Made by a program: the position numbers and the translations under genes. A DNA stretch of 64,000 nt from Muraenolepis orangiensis. Taxonomy: Eukaryota; Chordata; Actinopteri; Gadiformes; Muraenolepididae. The notes beneath the pieces were generated by a model. The model was not told where the DNA came from, made no database searches, and saw only the letters and a list, made by a program, of their open reading frames with translations. The stretch spans positions 307,967 to 371,966 of the forward strand of contig CM051002.1 of assembly GCA_027704905.1 (NCBI GenBank), given 5' to 3'. This document shows positions 11,103-22,300 of this stretch, one piece after another. Numbering within the stretch: the stretch's first letter is position 1; every line of letters begins with the position of its first letter.

Positions 11103-12426
11103 GATTAAACTGTATATTGTATAGTAGTGTAGTGTACATAGGACCCAGTACCTTTTAATTTGTAAGCTTAACATTGTATTGCATTTTATCTCAGGACTTG
11201 TATCAGGTCTATTTTATTATCTTCTATTTTGTTCTAATTACTTTTGCACAATCGAATGTAAGACCATATTTAGGTATTATTTTTGATGGCACACTGGGTA
11301 GTCTTTCTAATATAAGACCATATTTTTTTCTTATGTGTATTTTCTACTAGGCACCATATAATAAATGTTCTTTCACCATAAGTTTCAAGTTTGTTTATTA
11401 TTTGTCACAACAAAATACAGAATACTGATTGATTGTGCTACATACAGTAAAAATAAAGTAAGTAAAAAAAGAAATTAAGCAGTAAGTAAAGGAATGTTCA
11501 GTCAATATACATATATACAATACAGAGTAGAATGAGTAACGGTGAGGTTTATATTATGTAGTTTTTTTATTTTTTATTAGCCCTCTCGGTCGTTTACATG
11601 GTGAAATGGCGCCACCATCTGGGCAAATCCGGTATTGCACAGCATATATGATTAAAAAAAATGTTTTTACCCCTGCGCCCCTCCTACTTCGGATGTCACC
11701 GGCCGCCACTGGGCCTATGTCTGTGCTGTTGCTATTAATGCACGGATCAGCATTTACCCCCGCAAAAAAAAAAAAATCCCGGCTCCCCCGGAGACCGTGG
11801 TATAGTTCGCACACTGATCAGGGGTATGCAATTATGAAAAACAAAATAAATGTATATACAGCAGATAGTGAGCAGGGATATGCAGCAGTATATTGGGGGG
11901 GGCTGTTGTGGCGGTTCAGAGAGATGACGGCTGAGGGGAAGAAGCCGTTCCTAAGCCTGCTTGACTTGGAACAGAGGTTTCTATAGCGCCTCCCGGAGGG
12001 GAGGAGGGAAAACAGTCCGTGGTTGGGGTGAGAGGGGTCTTTGACTATTTGTTGTGCCTTCCTCAGACACCGTTTGTGGTGGTTAGTGTTCATTGCAGGG
12101 AGGGGTAGTCCAACGATGCGTTGGGCGATTGTCACCCTCTGTAGCGCTTTCCGGTTGAAACAGTGCAGTTTCCGTACCACACTGTGATGCAGTTGGTGAG
12201 GATGCTTTCAAGTTCTGCTAACTTGCTGATGGTGTTTGTACAGGATGCAGTCCGGGTGGAGAGGGAGTAGAGGAGGGCTCAGGACACAGCCCTGAGGGAC
12301 GTTATACAACAACATATTTGTAGAATCTAGTAGTCCCAAATGGGGATTTGAGGGGGGGGTTCAAAATATAAAAAATGAGAACCGGGTGGATTAAACACAA
12401 CTGCACGGGTTGTACCGCACTAGCGG

Positions 12427-12440
12427 GTTGCTATGGACAC
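12427..12440 (+). promoter_or_regulatory. Candidate RFX X-box upstream of ift52
   Basis: GTTGCTATGGACAC, followed by CCATGGTTACC at about 12446-12456, lies roughly 190 bp before the ift52 start. It matches the RFX X-box consensus except at one position of the right half-site. RFX factors drive ciliary genes such as IFT subunits, so the position makes sense, but binding is inferred. Confidence 0.5.
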
Positions 12441-12624
12441 GGCGCCCATGGTTACCATTATCCCCCACAATGCATCACGAGTACGACCAGTTCCTTGGGC
12501 TCGAGCGAGAGAAACGGGGCTGAGAAGCTAACGAGCTAACCACTAACGAGCTAACCACTTCTTTATGTCAGCTGTGGATGAAGAACAATAAAGAAACTAA
12601 ATGATCAAGTAAGGCCTCGGCGAC

Positions 12625-15600
12625 ATGGACCCGGAGGAGCAGCGCTCCGCGGTGGTGCTGAACGCCTCCAAGAAGGAGTTGTTTACGGCGAGCAGCGGAT
12701 TCAAGTCCCTCCAGAAGAGACTCAAGGCTCGGTGGAGGATCCACAGGTAAGGGCACCATGACGGAGAGCCAGAGCTGTAGGTCTATCGGTTCTTATGCAT
12801 GCTATAACTAGAACATACAAAGGTAAGGCCACCATGACGGAGAGAACTAAAGCTTTAGGTCTATCGGTTCTTATTCATGCTATAACTAGAACATACAAAG
12901 GTAAGGGCACCATGATGGAGAGAACTAAAGCTTTAGGTCTATCGGTTCTTATTCATGCTATAACTAGATTCAGGTTCAGACAACAGTATGAGTCCAAAGA
13001 ACGGTTCTTGGGACAAACGATCAGATCGTTCTGAGCCTATGAATACAATTAATGAGCAGCTTACCAGTCCTAACCCTCAACTCAGAAAAATGACCATATG
13101 TCGATAGCCATCCTACAGCATTATATTTGTTATAGATCACATAAATAAATAACCAATTGAAAACTAAGCCGTTGTTAATGTTAATAGAACACAAATGTTT
13201 CTAAAGTATCAAAGAGGAGCTGTCCTTGGAGAAGCTGAAGGGAGTCAAGTTGTGGATAACTGCTGGACCAAGAGAGAAGTTCACTGCGTCGGAGGTACAG
13301 TAGGCCTAATGCGTACCATAACGGAGTACAAGAACAAGTCCTTATCATTGGTACAGTCATATAGTAAGCTGTAGCAGGCTATAAAGAACTATTAACCAAC
13401 ATATGTTTGTAAATGATTGAGATGTGGTGTAGTGGTTTTGACCCTGGCGTGGTGTTTAAAGCTGGAGGTGCTGAAGCAGTATCTAGACGGAGGAGGAGAC
13501 ATCTTGGTGATGCTCGGTGAGGGAGGAGAAACCAAGTACGACACCAACATCAACTTCCTCTTGGAGGAGTTCGGAATCATGGTCAATAATGGTACTGTGT
13601 GTGTGTGTGTGTGTGTGTGCGCGCAATACGTTTAAGGTGGCAATGTGTACACTTGATGATTAATACTTTACTTGTTGTCCCTCGAAATGATAGACGCAGT
13701 GGTGAGGAATGTTTATTACAAGTACTTTCATCCTAAGGAGGCCCTTGTATCTAACGGCGTATTAAACAGGTGTGTTAAGAGTTCACTCTGCTTCATATAT
13801 TATGCATGTACCATGTCAAAATCTTTGGGAAAGTGACATACTTATTTTATGACATACTTATATAAAAAAACGTGCTTTATCAAGCGGTCCTCTCCCCTCC
13901 CTTCTTTTTTAGAGAAATCAGCCGCGCTGCAGGGAAAGTGGTCCCGGGGGCCACGGAGGACGACAGCCCTGGGAACAACACTCAGTGAGTCCTCTGCTCT
14001 CATACCTCTCTTTCACCTTTCACCTGATCTATTCCTTCTTCAGGCGCCGGGATGAGCCTTTCAGCGGCTCCGTCTATTTAGGTGTATGTAGGTTTATATA
14101 TATCTTTACAGTTGCAAGAAAAAGTATGTGAACCCTTTGGAATTACCTGGATTTCTGCATAAATTGGTCATAAAATGTGTTCTGATCTTCATCTAAGTCA
14201 CAACAATAGACAAACACAGTCTGCTTAAACTAATACCACGCAAACAATTATATGTTTTCATGTTTTTATTGAACACACCATGTAAACATTCACAGTGCAG
14301 GGTGGAACAAGTATGTGAACCCCTATGCTAATGACTTCTCCAAGAGCTAATTGGAGTCAGGAGTCAGCCAACCTGGAGTCCAATCAATGAGACGAGATTG
14401 GAGGTGTTGGTTAAAGCTGCCCTGCCCTATAAAAAACACACCAGTTTTGAGTTTGCTATTCTCAAGAAGCATTGCCTGATGTGAACCATGCCTCGCACAA
14501 AAGAGCTCTCAGAAGACCTAAGATTAAGAATTGTTGACATGCATAATAATAATAATAATGCTGGCTTTGCATAAAGCTGGAAAGGGTTACAAGTATCTCT
14601 AAAAGCCTTGATGTTCATCAGTCCACGGTAAGACAAATAGTCTATAAATGGAGAAAGTTCAGCACTGTTGCTACTCTCCCTAGGAGTGGCCGTCCTGTAA
14701 AGATGACTGCAAGAGCACAGCGCAGAATGCTCAATGAGGTGAAGAAGAATCCTAGAGTGTCAGCTAAAGACTTACAAAAATCTCTGGCACATGCTTACAT
14801 CTCTGTTGACAAATCTACAATATGTAAAACACTGAACAAGAATGTTCATGGGAGGACACCACGGAGGAAGCCACTGCTGTCCAAAAAAACCATTGCTGCA
14901 TATTTGAAGTTTGCAAAAGAGCACCTGGATGTTCCACAGCACTACTGGCTAAATATTCTGTGGACAGATGAAACCAAACTTGAGTTGTTTGGAAGGAACA
15001 CACAACACTATGTGTGGAGAAATAAAGGCACAGCACACCAACATCAAAACCTCATCCCAACTGTGAAGTATGGTGGAGGGGGCATCGTGGTTTGGGGCTG
15101 CTTTGCTGCCTCAGGGCCTGGACAGATCGCTGTCATCGACGGAAAAATGAATTCCCAAGTTTACCAAGACATTTTGCAGGAGAACTTAAGGCCATCTGTC
15201 CACCAATTGACGCTCAACAGAAGATGGGTGATGCAACAGGACAATGACCCAAAGCACAGAAGTAAATCAACAACAGCATGGCTTCAACAGAAGAAAATAC
15301 GCCTTCTGGAGTGGCCCAGTCAGAGTCCTGACCTCAACCCGATTGAGATGCTATGGCATGACCTCAGGAGAGCGATTCACACCAGACATCCCAAGAATAT
15401 TGCTGAACTGAAACAGTTTTGTGAAGAGGAATGGTCCAAAATTCCTCCTGACCGTTGTGCAGGTCTGATCTGCAACTACAGGAAACGTTTGGTTGAGGTT
15501 ATTGCTGCCAAAGGAGGGTCAACCAGTTATTAAATCCAAGGGTTCACATACTTTTCCCACCCTGCACTGTGAATGTTTTCATGGTGTGTTCAATAAAAAC

Positions 15601-17543
15601 ATGAAAACATATAATTGTTTGTGTGGTATCAGTTTAAGCAGACTGTGTTTGTCTATTGTTGTGACTTAGATGAAGATTAGAACACATTTTATGACCAATT
15701 TATGCAGAAATTCAGGTAATTCCAAAGGGTTCACATACTTTCTTACAACTGTATATATTACTTTTTATTTGTGAATAGTTTACTTCATTTGTCGACTGTA
15801 AATTCATAATTTAGGTTTGTACTCATGAGGGCTGCTGTTATGCCTTGATTGAACCTTGCGGGGGGGACTAAACCAAACCCTAACCCTTCTTCAGTACTTC
15901 ATTGAAGCTATCTGAAGAAACGCTGCTGTCTGTGTGTTGGCCGGGCAGGGCTCTGACCTTTGTGTATCCGTACGGGGCTACGCTGAGTGTGATGAAGCCC
16001 GCCGTGGCAGTGCTGTCCACGGGCTCGGTTTGCTTTCCACTCAACAGGCCTATCTTGGCCTTCTACCAGGCCAAGGTGAGCAATCACACATCAGCTTTTT
16101 AAAAAAACACCAGGGGAGGTGCCAATACCTCGTATATAGTCTATACGTGACATCCGATATCTGACATTGTTCTTGTCCTTTTCATTGAAGGAGGCGGGAA
16201 AGCTGGCCGTTCTGGGCTCCTGCCACATGTTCAGTGACCAGTACCTTGACAAAGAGGAGAACAGTAAAATATTGGTGAGTGCATTTTGGTTAAGTTCAAG
16301 GACATTTGTGGAGAGGTGATGCCGGTGGTTTTGTGGCCTGAGGACGTTTCTTCCACCTCCATCAGGATGTGGTTGTTCACTGGCTGACGACCGACAGCAT
16401 CCAACTAAATCTGATCGACGCAGAGGACCCAGAGGTAAGACGGCGGGATTCTGCACTGTTTATTAACTACTGACCACGTTCACCGATGTGTGATCTTTCG
16501 CACCCTTTGCGTAGATCACCGATTACACCATGCTACCTGACACGGGGCGCCTGTCCGACCGCCTTCGGGTGTGCCTGCAGGAGGGGGAAGAGAACCCCAG
16601 GGACTTCACCTCCCTCTTTGACATGTCAATGTTCAAACTGTCCACAAACACATTGCCTCAAGTCATCAGGTGCATTCCCCACACCAAGAGCTGTGTTTGT
16701 GTCTAATATACCTTTGTATCAAATAACAGCCAGTCATTCCTTTCTTTTTTGTTGCAGCGCTTACCAGCAGCTAAATGTCAAGCATGAACCCCTGCAGTTG
16801 ATCACCCCCCAGTTTGAGACTCCGCTCCCTCCGCTCCAACCTGCTGTGAGCCCCCCCCCCCCATGTCTCATTCCAACCATCAAGTTATTTCAATCGCCAT
16901 GTGCTGTGGGTCACTTGAGCAATACATGCAACAAACAGTTTTTATTTTCATGGTCACTTGCACGTTACATTTGCACTACTTTGCATTGTGTACACTATTT
17001 TGTATGTCTGCATTCACTGCTCATTGCCCACTGGTGTCATTACATGAAACGTGGGGTCTCCTTTAGGTCTTCCCCCCTATGTTCGGGGACTTGCCACCGC
17101 CCATGCTGGACCTGTTTGATCTGGATGAGGCGTTCTCCTCAGAGATGGTGCGCATGGCACAGCTTTCCAACAAATGTGAGTTTTTCAGTAATCTACTGGT
17201 CTCTAGCGGTCTCAATTGTAGGCACTATATGCATTTCAATGTTTGTGTACTTCCTTCGTCAGGCACCTCGGATGACGACCTCGAGTTCTACGTGCGCAAA
17301 TGTGGGGAAATTTTAGGGGTGACGGGAAAATTGGATAAAGACCAAAGAGATGCTAAACACATTCTGGAACACATTTTCTTCCAGGTGGTCGCCTTCAAAA
17401 AACTGAATCAGGTGAGTTGGTGTATACACAGTCACCACTGAAACTAATCTGAAAGAGTGCAATGCCATGTCAGACACTGATCACCTGTCCATCTTTCCCA
17501 GGAGCATGAGGTCAACACCGAGGCGCCGTTTTCCACATTCTGA
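12625..17543 (+). CDS. ift52: Intraflagellar transport protein 52
   Basis: Core IFT-B subunit needed to assemble cilia. Thirteen coding exons: 12625-12746, 13207-13294, 13462-13591, 13694-13769, 13913-13984, 15949-16075, 16191-16274, 16366-16434, 16515-16669, 16758-16845, 17067-17175, 17263-17411, 17502-17543; 436 aa, against 437 in human. Recognised by the conserved blocks KLWITAGPREKFTASE, DTNINFLLEEFGIMVNN, YKYFHPKEAL, SVMKPAVAVLSTGSVCFP, LGSCHMFSDQYLDKEENSKI, LNVKHEPLQLI and DAKHILEHIFFQVVAFKKLN. The N-terminal GIFT domain covers about residues 20-270. The N terminus (MDPEEQRSAVVLNASKKELF) aligns with the human start. A Tc1 copy fills intron 5; intron 1 carries a repeat that copies the exon 1 donor. 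Lies between srsf6 and mybl2 as in human. Confidence 0.96.
12744..12968 (+). repeat. Three-copy repeat containing the ift52 exon 1 donor
   Basis: Three copies of a unit of about 70 bp. Each starts with (C/A)AGGTAAGG(G/C)CACCATGA and ends CTATAACTAG. The first unit straddles the exon 1/intron 1 boundary (CACAG/GTAAGG at 12746/12747); the later two have AAAG/GTAAGG in the same place. Confidence 0.9.
13596..13622. repeat. (GT)n microsatellite next to ift52 exon 3
   Basis: GT run starting four bases after the exon 3 donor in intron 3, ending in GCGC. It provides many extra GT dinucleotides next to the real donor. Confidence 0.9.
14109..15751 (+). mobile_element. Tc1/mariner transposon, copy 1 (ift52 intron 5)
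   Basis: Starts CAGTTGCAAGAAAAAGTATG and ends with the inverted form (ACATACTTTCTTACAACTG), flanked by TA at 14107-14108 and 15752-15753. Long inverted ends of about 200 bp carry the repeated motif of a Tc1 IR/DR type: TTCACATACTT at the tip and again at the inner end with CACCCTGCACTGTGAATG. It takes up most of the 1964-bp intron 5 of ift52, in the same direction as the gene. Confidence 0.93.
14489..15533 (+). pseudogene. Tc1 transposase, broken near the N terminus
   Basis: Original start at 14489 (MPRTKELSEDLRLRIVDMHN) is followed by an AAT run and a TAA. The paired-like DNA-binding part also loses 2 nt compared with copy 2 (TACAAGTATC against TACAAAAGTATC). From 14703 a clean 276-codon frame codes the rest: HTH end (MTARAQRRMLNEVKK), then the DDE catalytic domain with LWTDETKLELF (first D), MQQDNDPKH (second D) and SQSPDLNPIEMLW (E). 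An in-frame codon is missing in NKN-VHGR. The DNA-binding half is lost, so this copy is probably dead. Confidence 0.9.
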
Positions 17544-18102
17544 TTCGATGCAGAGTCAACGTTTGGTGTATACTTTTCAGAAAGTATTCAACTCTTGTAC
17601 CAACTTTTTCTTAAAGATGTACTCCAACTGTAGAAATGTCCAAGTGGATTAACTGATACATGGCCATACAATACAAATAAAGTTCTTATCAAAAACATCC
17701 TAATGAAACTACTTCAAGCAACATGCGTAGTGGGTTTAAATTAGGTTTTGGACATCAAAGCTATTCCTAGAACAGAATACCTGCAGACCTTGTTTAATTG
17801 GGTGACCTAGACTTTTTTTAGGAAAGTCTGGTGCCTTATCTTAAAAGGCACAACGTAATGTAACTGCTGACTTTATTCAAATGGTTATTTTATACTGTAA
17901 AAGAGTTACAAATAAATGTAATTACAAAACTTTATTGAAAGTCCTCACATGTATCTAATAACAATAAGTATTACAGGGGTTCACTGTTCATAGCCACAGT
18001 CAAGCCAGCATGCATCTTGTGGCCTGGATCCATCTTCAGTTACAGCAGAGTTACCAGATTCACCAACAACCGCATTTTGGTTTCCAACAACACAATGTTG
18101 TA
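17544..18102. other. ift52 3' UTR and convergent flank
   Basis: AT-rich unique sequence. AATAAA signals near 17677 and 17911 could end the ift52 transcript. The right part is the 3' UTR side of the minus-strand gene that follows. No other coding sign. Confidence 0.5.
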
Positions 18103-18704
18103 CTACACCCCTTTGGGAGAGGCATCATGCCATATTGGAGAGGGGATCTCCTCCAGTGATGGAGATGCATGAAGCGGTGGACTCAAGATAGACTCTAATG
18201 CAGTGGTGTCCAGGTGTGGTGAGTCCGGCTTGATGGTCGAAAAGTCCAACGGAGGCTGAGAGGCTGAGAAGTGGAAGCGCTCCACCTCGTGCTTATCGTA
18301 GGGCGTCGACACGTTGACTTTGAGAACGCCAACGGGACGTGGTGCTTGGGGGCCTTGAGGGGCCAGATGGTTACCGTCCAGGCCCCCATTGTGGCAGGGA
18401 GAGGATACATCAGAGCCTTGGCAGAGAGAGGTCAGGGTGGAGGACCTATTCGCCATGTCGTTAGACATTCGTGATCTGGACATGTGGTCCAGTAACAGAG
18501 CAGACTCCCCGAAGAACGCCCTGTCCAGCTCCGACGGCGAGGAGCAGTCGAAGCTTCTCGTGTCTAGTGTAGAGTAAAGCAACCAAAACATACATATAGA
18601 TATACACATAACACTGCATTAGATATCGTTTGGATTCGGATTAGAAAGCGAATACAACTTTTACTTTAAGGCAATTTACCTGCGTGAAACCCGTCGGGCT
18701 CCAT
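18103..18704 (-). CDS. Unrecognised 161-aa protein, two exons, divergent from mybl2
   Basis: Minus-strand gene with coding exons 18704-18680 (starts MEPDGFHA) and 18563-18103. The donor is G/GTAAAT and the acceptor CACTAG/ACACG; the joined frame is 486 nt (161 aa) with stop TAG at 18105-18103. I do not recognise the family. The protein is rich in Ser, Pro and Asp, has no membrane segment or zinc finger, and looks mostly disordered. It has several SP/TP sites (ILSPPLHASPSLEEIPSP near the C terminus). The start codon lies 605 bp from that of mybl2 on the opposite strand, so the two probably share a promoter, which would fit cell-cycle expression. The second exon is open over its whole length and the splice phase fits, so I believe it is real but cannot give a function. 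Confidence 0.6.
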
Positions 18705-19309
18705 GTTTCCTCTGAGCCAGGGAGTGATCAGTGGACAGGTGTGTTACCAGGGCTTTGAACAGGTGTGTTACCAGCGCTTTTAACAGGGGTTTTAAACTAC
18801 CGCCTGCAGTTCAAGCCCGTGTCAGTGATTCTTAATACAATGGACATATAGTGTGTAAGTACAAATGACATGTTTAAGACAAGTGTATATTGTATGAAGG
18901 GTTTATTATATAAGCCTATATTGTATGAAGGGTTTATAAGTATTAAGTGTGGGCGGAACAGAATTTTGCTGGACATTAGAGGCAGCGGCGGGCTCTGCGC
19001 ACGCACGTCGCGCACCTACGTCACCATATACGTCACCAGGACAAAATAAGGGCGCGCGATAGGAATCGTTGAGCGGGGATTGCAGCTCGTCCAGCTGCTC
19101 GAGTAATGCGCCTTTTTATAAGCCAACAGCACAGCGGTTAGCGTCGAGGTCGGACCGTACATGAGTCTCTTCCGTGAGCCTCTTCCATGAGCCTCTAACA
19201 TGAGCCTCTAACAGACTCCCAGCCTCTGGAGATCACGACTCTAGCCTCCATCACCACAGGAGCTCGAGCTAGGACGCTAGTCTGCTCAGAGGGTGAACGG
19301 TGGAGGACC
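18705..19309. promoter_or_regulatory. Divergent promoter region of mybl2 and the 161-aa gene
   Basis: 605 bp between two opposite start codons. It contains GC-rich stretches with GGGCGCGCGA (about 19049), GCGCACGCACGTCGCGC (about 18995), direct repeats CAGGTGTGTTACCAG (18736 and 18760) and TATATTGTATGAAGGGTTTAT (about 18885 and 18918). No clear TATA box. E2F-like sites are expected for mybl2, but I see no perfect consensus. Confidence 0.5.
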
Positions 19310-22300
19310 ATGTCCTGGTGGACCCGCGGGTAGGACCTTCTCTATCTACTGGACATACCTCATATATATATATATATCTATATCTATATCTATATCTATA
19401 TATATCATATCTTAGAGCTGCAGCTACACGGTCACTTACACTGGATGTCGTATAGGAGTTAGTTTAAATTGGGTTAGAATGGACATGCATTTCCTTCTGT
19501 AATGGTGGAGTCCGGTGGCGCCTTTTCTCTACATGCAGGAGGTCCGACCTGTTGTCCTGCTGCTCGTTATTGAGCCGTCGTTGGATCTCTAGTCCTCATC
19601 TTATTACTTGGTTTGATCGACATCGAGGAAGTGACCGTTTGAGCCTAAAGCCTAAACTGGAAGGAGCTCGGTGGTCGGGCTGACGTGGCTTGGGACGTCA
19701 TGTGTGTACTATTACTTACTATTCGTGTGTTTTAATCACGTACTTCACTTTCACAGCGAAGATGGCGAGGACGCCATTTACCAGGACACGGACTCCGATG
19801 TGGCTGATCCAAAGGATTGTGGAAAAGTAAAGGTTCGATGGACACAGGAAGAGGTGAGTCTTCCAGCACTTCATCTGTTCTGCAACTCGTTTCAACCAAA
19901 TGTCCTAAAACACGTCACGTTTGGTCTTAATAGGACGACAGCCTAAAGGTTCTGGTTCAAAAGGCGGAACCTATCAATTGGAAATGTATTTCCAGCTTCA
20001 TACCTGTGAGTTTGTCTTTGCTGTTTAAGCAAATGCTAATCAATAGACTGAATTAATGTTAACTGTGTTAATGTGTTGGACTGACTTAGCTTTGTATTGC
20101 TATTGTAAACACACAAGGCTTCTTTATATATATATATTTGTTTTCATTGCATCCTTCTCCAGTTCATACTCATTATGCTTATATTCCTCAGAATCACTCT
20201 GAACAGCAGTGTCAGCACCGGTGGTTCAAGGTTTTAGATCCAGATCTGGTCAAAGGGCCATGGACCAAAGAGGAGGATGAGAAGGTAAATGACAGCCCAA
20301 TTTACTGCTGTCACAATAGCTTTGTATTAATAACATGGAATACTACTGTAGTGGCTGCATTCAGCTGCTGTCCTGTTTGCATTCATCCCCATTGGCTGTC
20401 TCTCCCTCCCCTCTCCCCCCCCCCCTCCTCCTGTAGGTCATAGAGCTGGTTAACCACTATGGGAACAAGCAGTGGGCGTTGGTAGCCAAGCATCTGAAGG
20501 GCCGTCTGGGCAAGCAGTGCCGAGAGCGCTGGCACAACCACCTGAATCCCGACGTGAAGAAGTCCTCCTGGACGGAGGAGGAGGACCTGGTCATCTATAA
20601 GGCCCACTGTGTGCTGGGAAACCGATGGGCAGAGATAGCCAAACTGCTCCCTGGAAGGTAGCCACACCGTGAGACAAAAATAGTTCAAATGAGGGGCTGA
20701 GATAGCGTGGTGGTCCCACGACCCAGCCACAACTTTAAGGTTCCGCATCCGGCTATGGGTGTCACATGCTCATAGCCTGAGATCAATTTACAATACATAT
20801 AGTTATTTAGATGCTTTTCTTCAAAGCGATGTACATATCATCACTTTTATTGCATACTGGTTAATGTTAAAAGTCTTTTTTTAATAACAGGACGGACAAC
20901 GCCGTCAAGAATCACTGGAACTCTACCATTAAAAGAAAGCTGGAAACAGGCTTCTTTGCTAAGGTAGTCGTCAAGCCTAAAGAGTATGAGCAACTATTGG
21001 CTTGTGCTGATAAAGACTCTCAGGTAATTCCCTTTTTTTATTCAAACACCAGCAGGCAGTTATATCAAACATGCCCGGTGTTATTTTGTTTTGTGAAATG
21101 ACTTGCATGAAGAGCAGAGCTGAATTTTTACCGGGTTCCACAGATGTCCCATAGCTCTGAAGGTGGAACAGACATGGAGCCCAAACGGAACACACCCGCC
21201 CAGGTAAGGGGCCGATTAGCTGCTTAGAACGATAGTAGGGAAATAGTAGTGAGGCTAATAGTGTGAAGTATAAATAAAGTCCCATTTGAATTGTGATTCA
21301 TGTGGCGGCACTGTGGCTCTTCATGCTAGCGTGCCGACTGTAGACGATAGCTCTTACAGCGACCCCGGGTTCTATTCCAACATGTCATACCTTCTCTTCT
21401 TCCGTCCCACTTTCCTGTCTTATCACTGTCCTTTCCATGAAGGCACAAAATCCCAAATTGACTAAGTTATTTGTCATTCAGACTAGACATCTTGCTCAAC
21501 ACCAGTTTCCTTGGTTTTTGTTTTCTTCCCTCATGGATTTTCCATTCTCTTTGCAGGAAATGACAACTCCAACCGACAGGAAGTGTGCTCAAAAAGTAGA
21601 TCCTTCGTCTTCCAAGGAGGCGTTGAGCCCCAAGAACGAGCCTGACTCATCGGCAGAAACCAGTTGCACCAGCTGGGTGGTGGACAGTTCTGGGTTCCTC
21701 TCCCCCACCGGCCCGGTGTTGAAGGAAGTGATGGACATGGTAGATGGGGTGGGTCCCCCTCTTTTAGAAAACGTTTTTTGATTATGCATCTTTGTGCACA
21801 TGTTCCAATCAACGAGCCCACCCGTGGGCATAAGGGTTTAAACCGGCCTGGAACCTTTCCCCTGGGAGCTGAACCAAACTATGAGGCTTTTAGCAAGCGT
21901 CAGTGCATCCCTAAGCTCTATCTTGTTTTGTTCCAGGACATCGATTGCTGGTGCAATCTCTCAGCGTTTGACCTGGCCGAGGACAGCCAGAGCCCAGAGC
22001 GCCACCAGTTCCGCCTGGAGGGCAGCGCTCTGCAGGAGCTGAGCAAAGGCAACAAAGGGGAGCTCATCCCCATTTCGCCGGGCGGCATCACCCCCCCCTC
22101 CATACTGAACCGACGGAGCCGCCGCCGCATCCCCATGTCGCCAGACGGCAGCAACTCCATGACTCCCAAGAGCACACCCGTCAAGATCCTGCCCTTCTCT
22201 CCCTCGCAGGTAAACACTATTGGAAATAATACCGGTATCGATACTCTATAGTAATCCATCACTATGTTGACTGTTCCGAATCTACTCAAATGACAGCCGT

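Larger units (their letters stand above)
9823..11711 (+). mobile_element. hAT-type element nested in the fold-back element
   Basis: Terminal repeats start CAGTGGCGG on both ends. A perfect 8-bp target duplication, GGCCTATG, lies at 9815-9822 and 11712-11719, which is diagnostic of hAT-like transposition. The 1889-bp interior keeps only the start of a transposase (10902-11102), so it is an internally deleted, non-autonomous copy. It also holds a perfect 33-bp-arm hairpin (10098-10130 with 10135-10167, loop GGCA) and repeats of GCATGCGTGAGC around 10304-10400. Confidence 0.9.
8534..11816. mobile_element. Long fold-back (palindromic) DNA element
   Basis: Ends are CAGTGTGCGAACTATACC on the left and its exact reverse complement on the right. 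Leaving out a later hAT insertion (9823-11711), almost the whole element is one inverted repeat: 8534-9353 pairs with 9354-9822 plus 11720-11816, although 9060-9180 and the centre are less regular. The centre contains GTTCGCACC next to GGTGCGAAC, which itself resembles the terminal repeat. This suggests two head-to-head copies of a roughly 0.8 kb element or a true foldback transposon. No transposase is coded. Flanking octamers do not match well, so target duplication is unproven. Confidence 0.8.
8320..12300 (-). mobile_element. L2/Rex-like LINE 3' fragment, split by later insertions
   Basis: On the minus strand, 11818-12300 reads the end of a LINE reverse-transcriptase ORF: a frame with QRVTIAQRIVGLPLPAMN, then DPSHPNHGLFSLLPSGRRYR and SRLRNGFFPSAVI, a C-terminal signature common to fish L2/Rex-type LINEs. 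RT-domain remnants lie at 12240-12300, so the element is internally deleted. Its 3' tail seems to resume at 8533-8320 (a TTGTCATTTCACAGC-type tail common in fish LINEs). This means the fold-back element at 8534-11816 landed inside it. Confidence 0.65.

Noticed and set aside
16486..17316. 276-codon plus-strand frame over ift52 exons 9-11
   Set aside because: Out-of-frame shadow crossing real exons and introns of ift52; the spliced frame matches IFT52 fully.
18995..19060. Perfect E2F site for mybl2
   Set aside because: GC-rich CGCGC blocks are present, but no TTTSSCGC match could be read with certainty.
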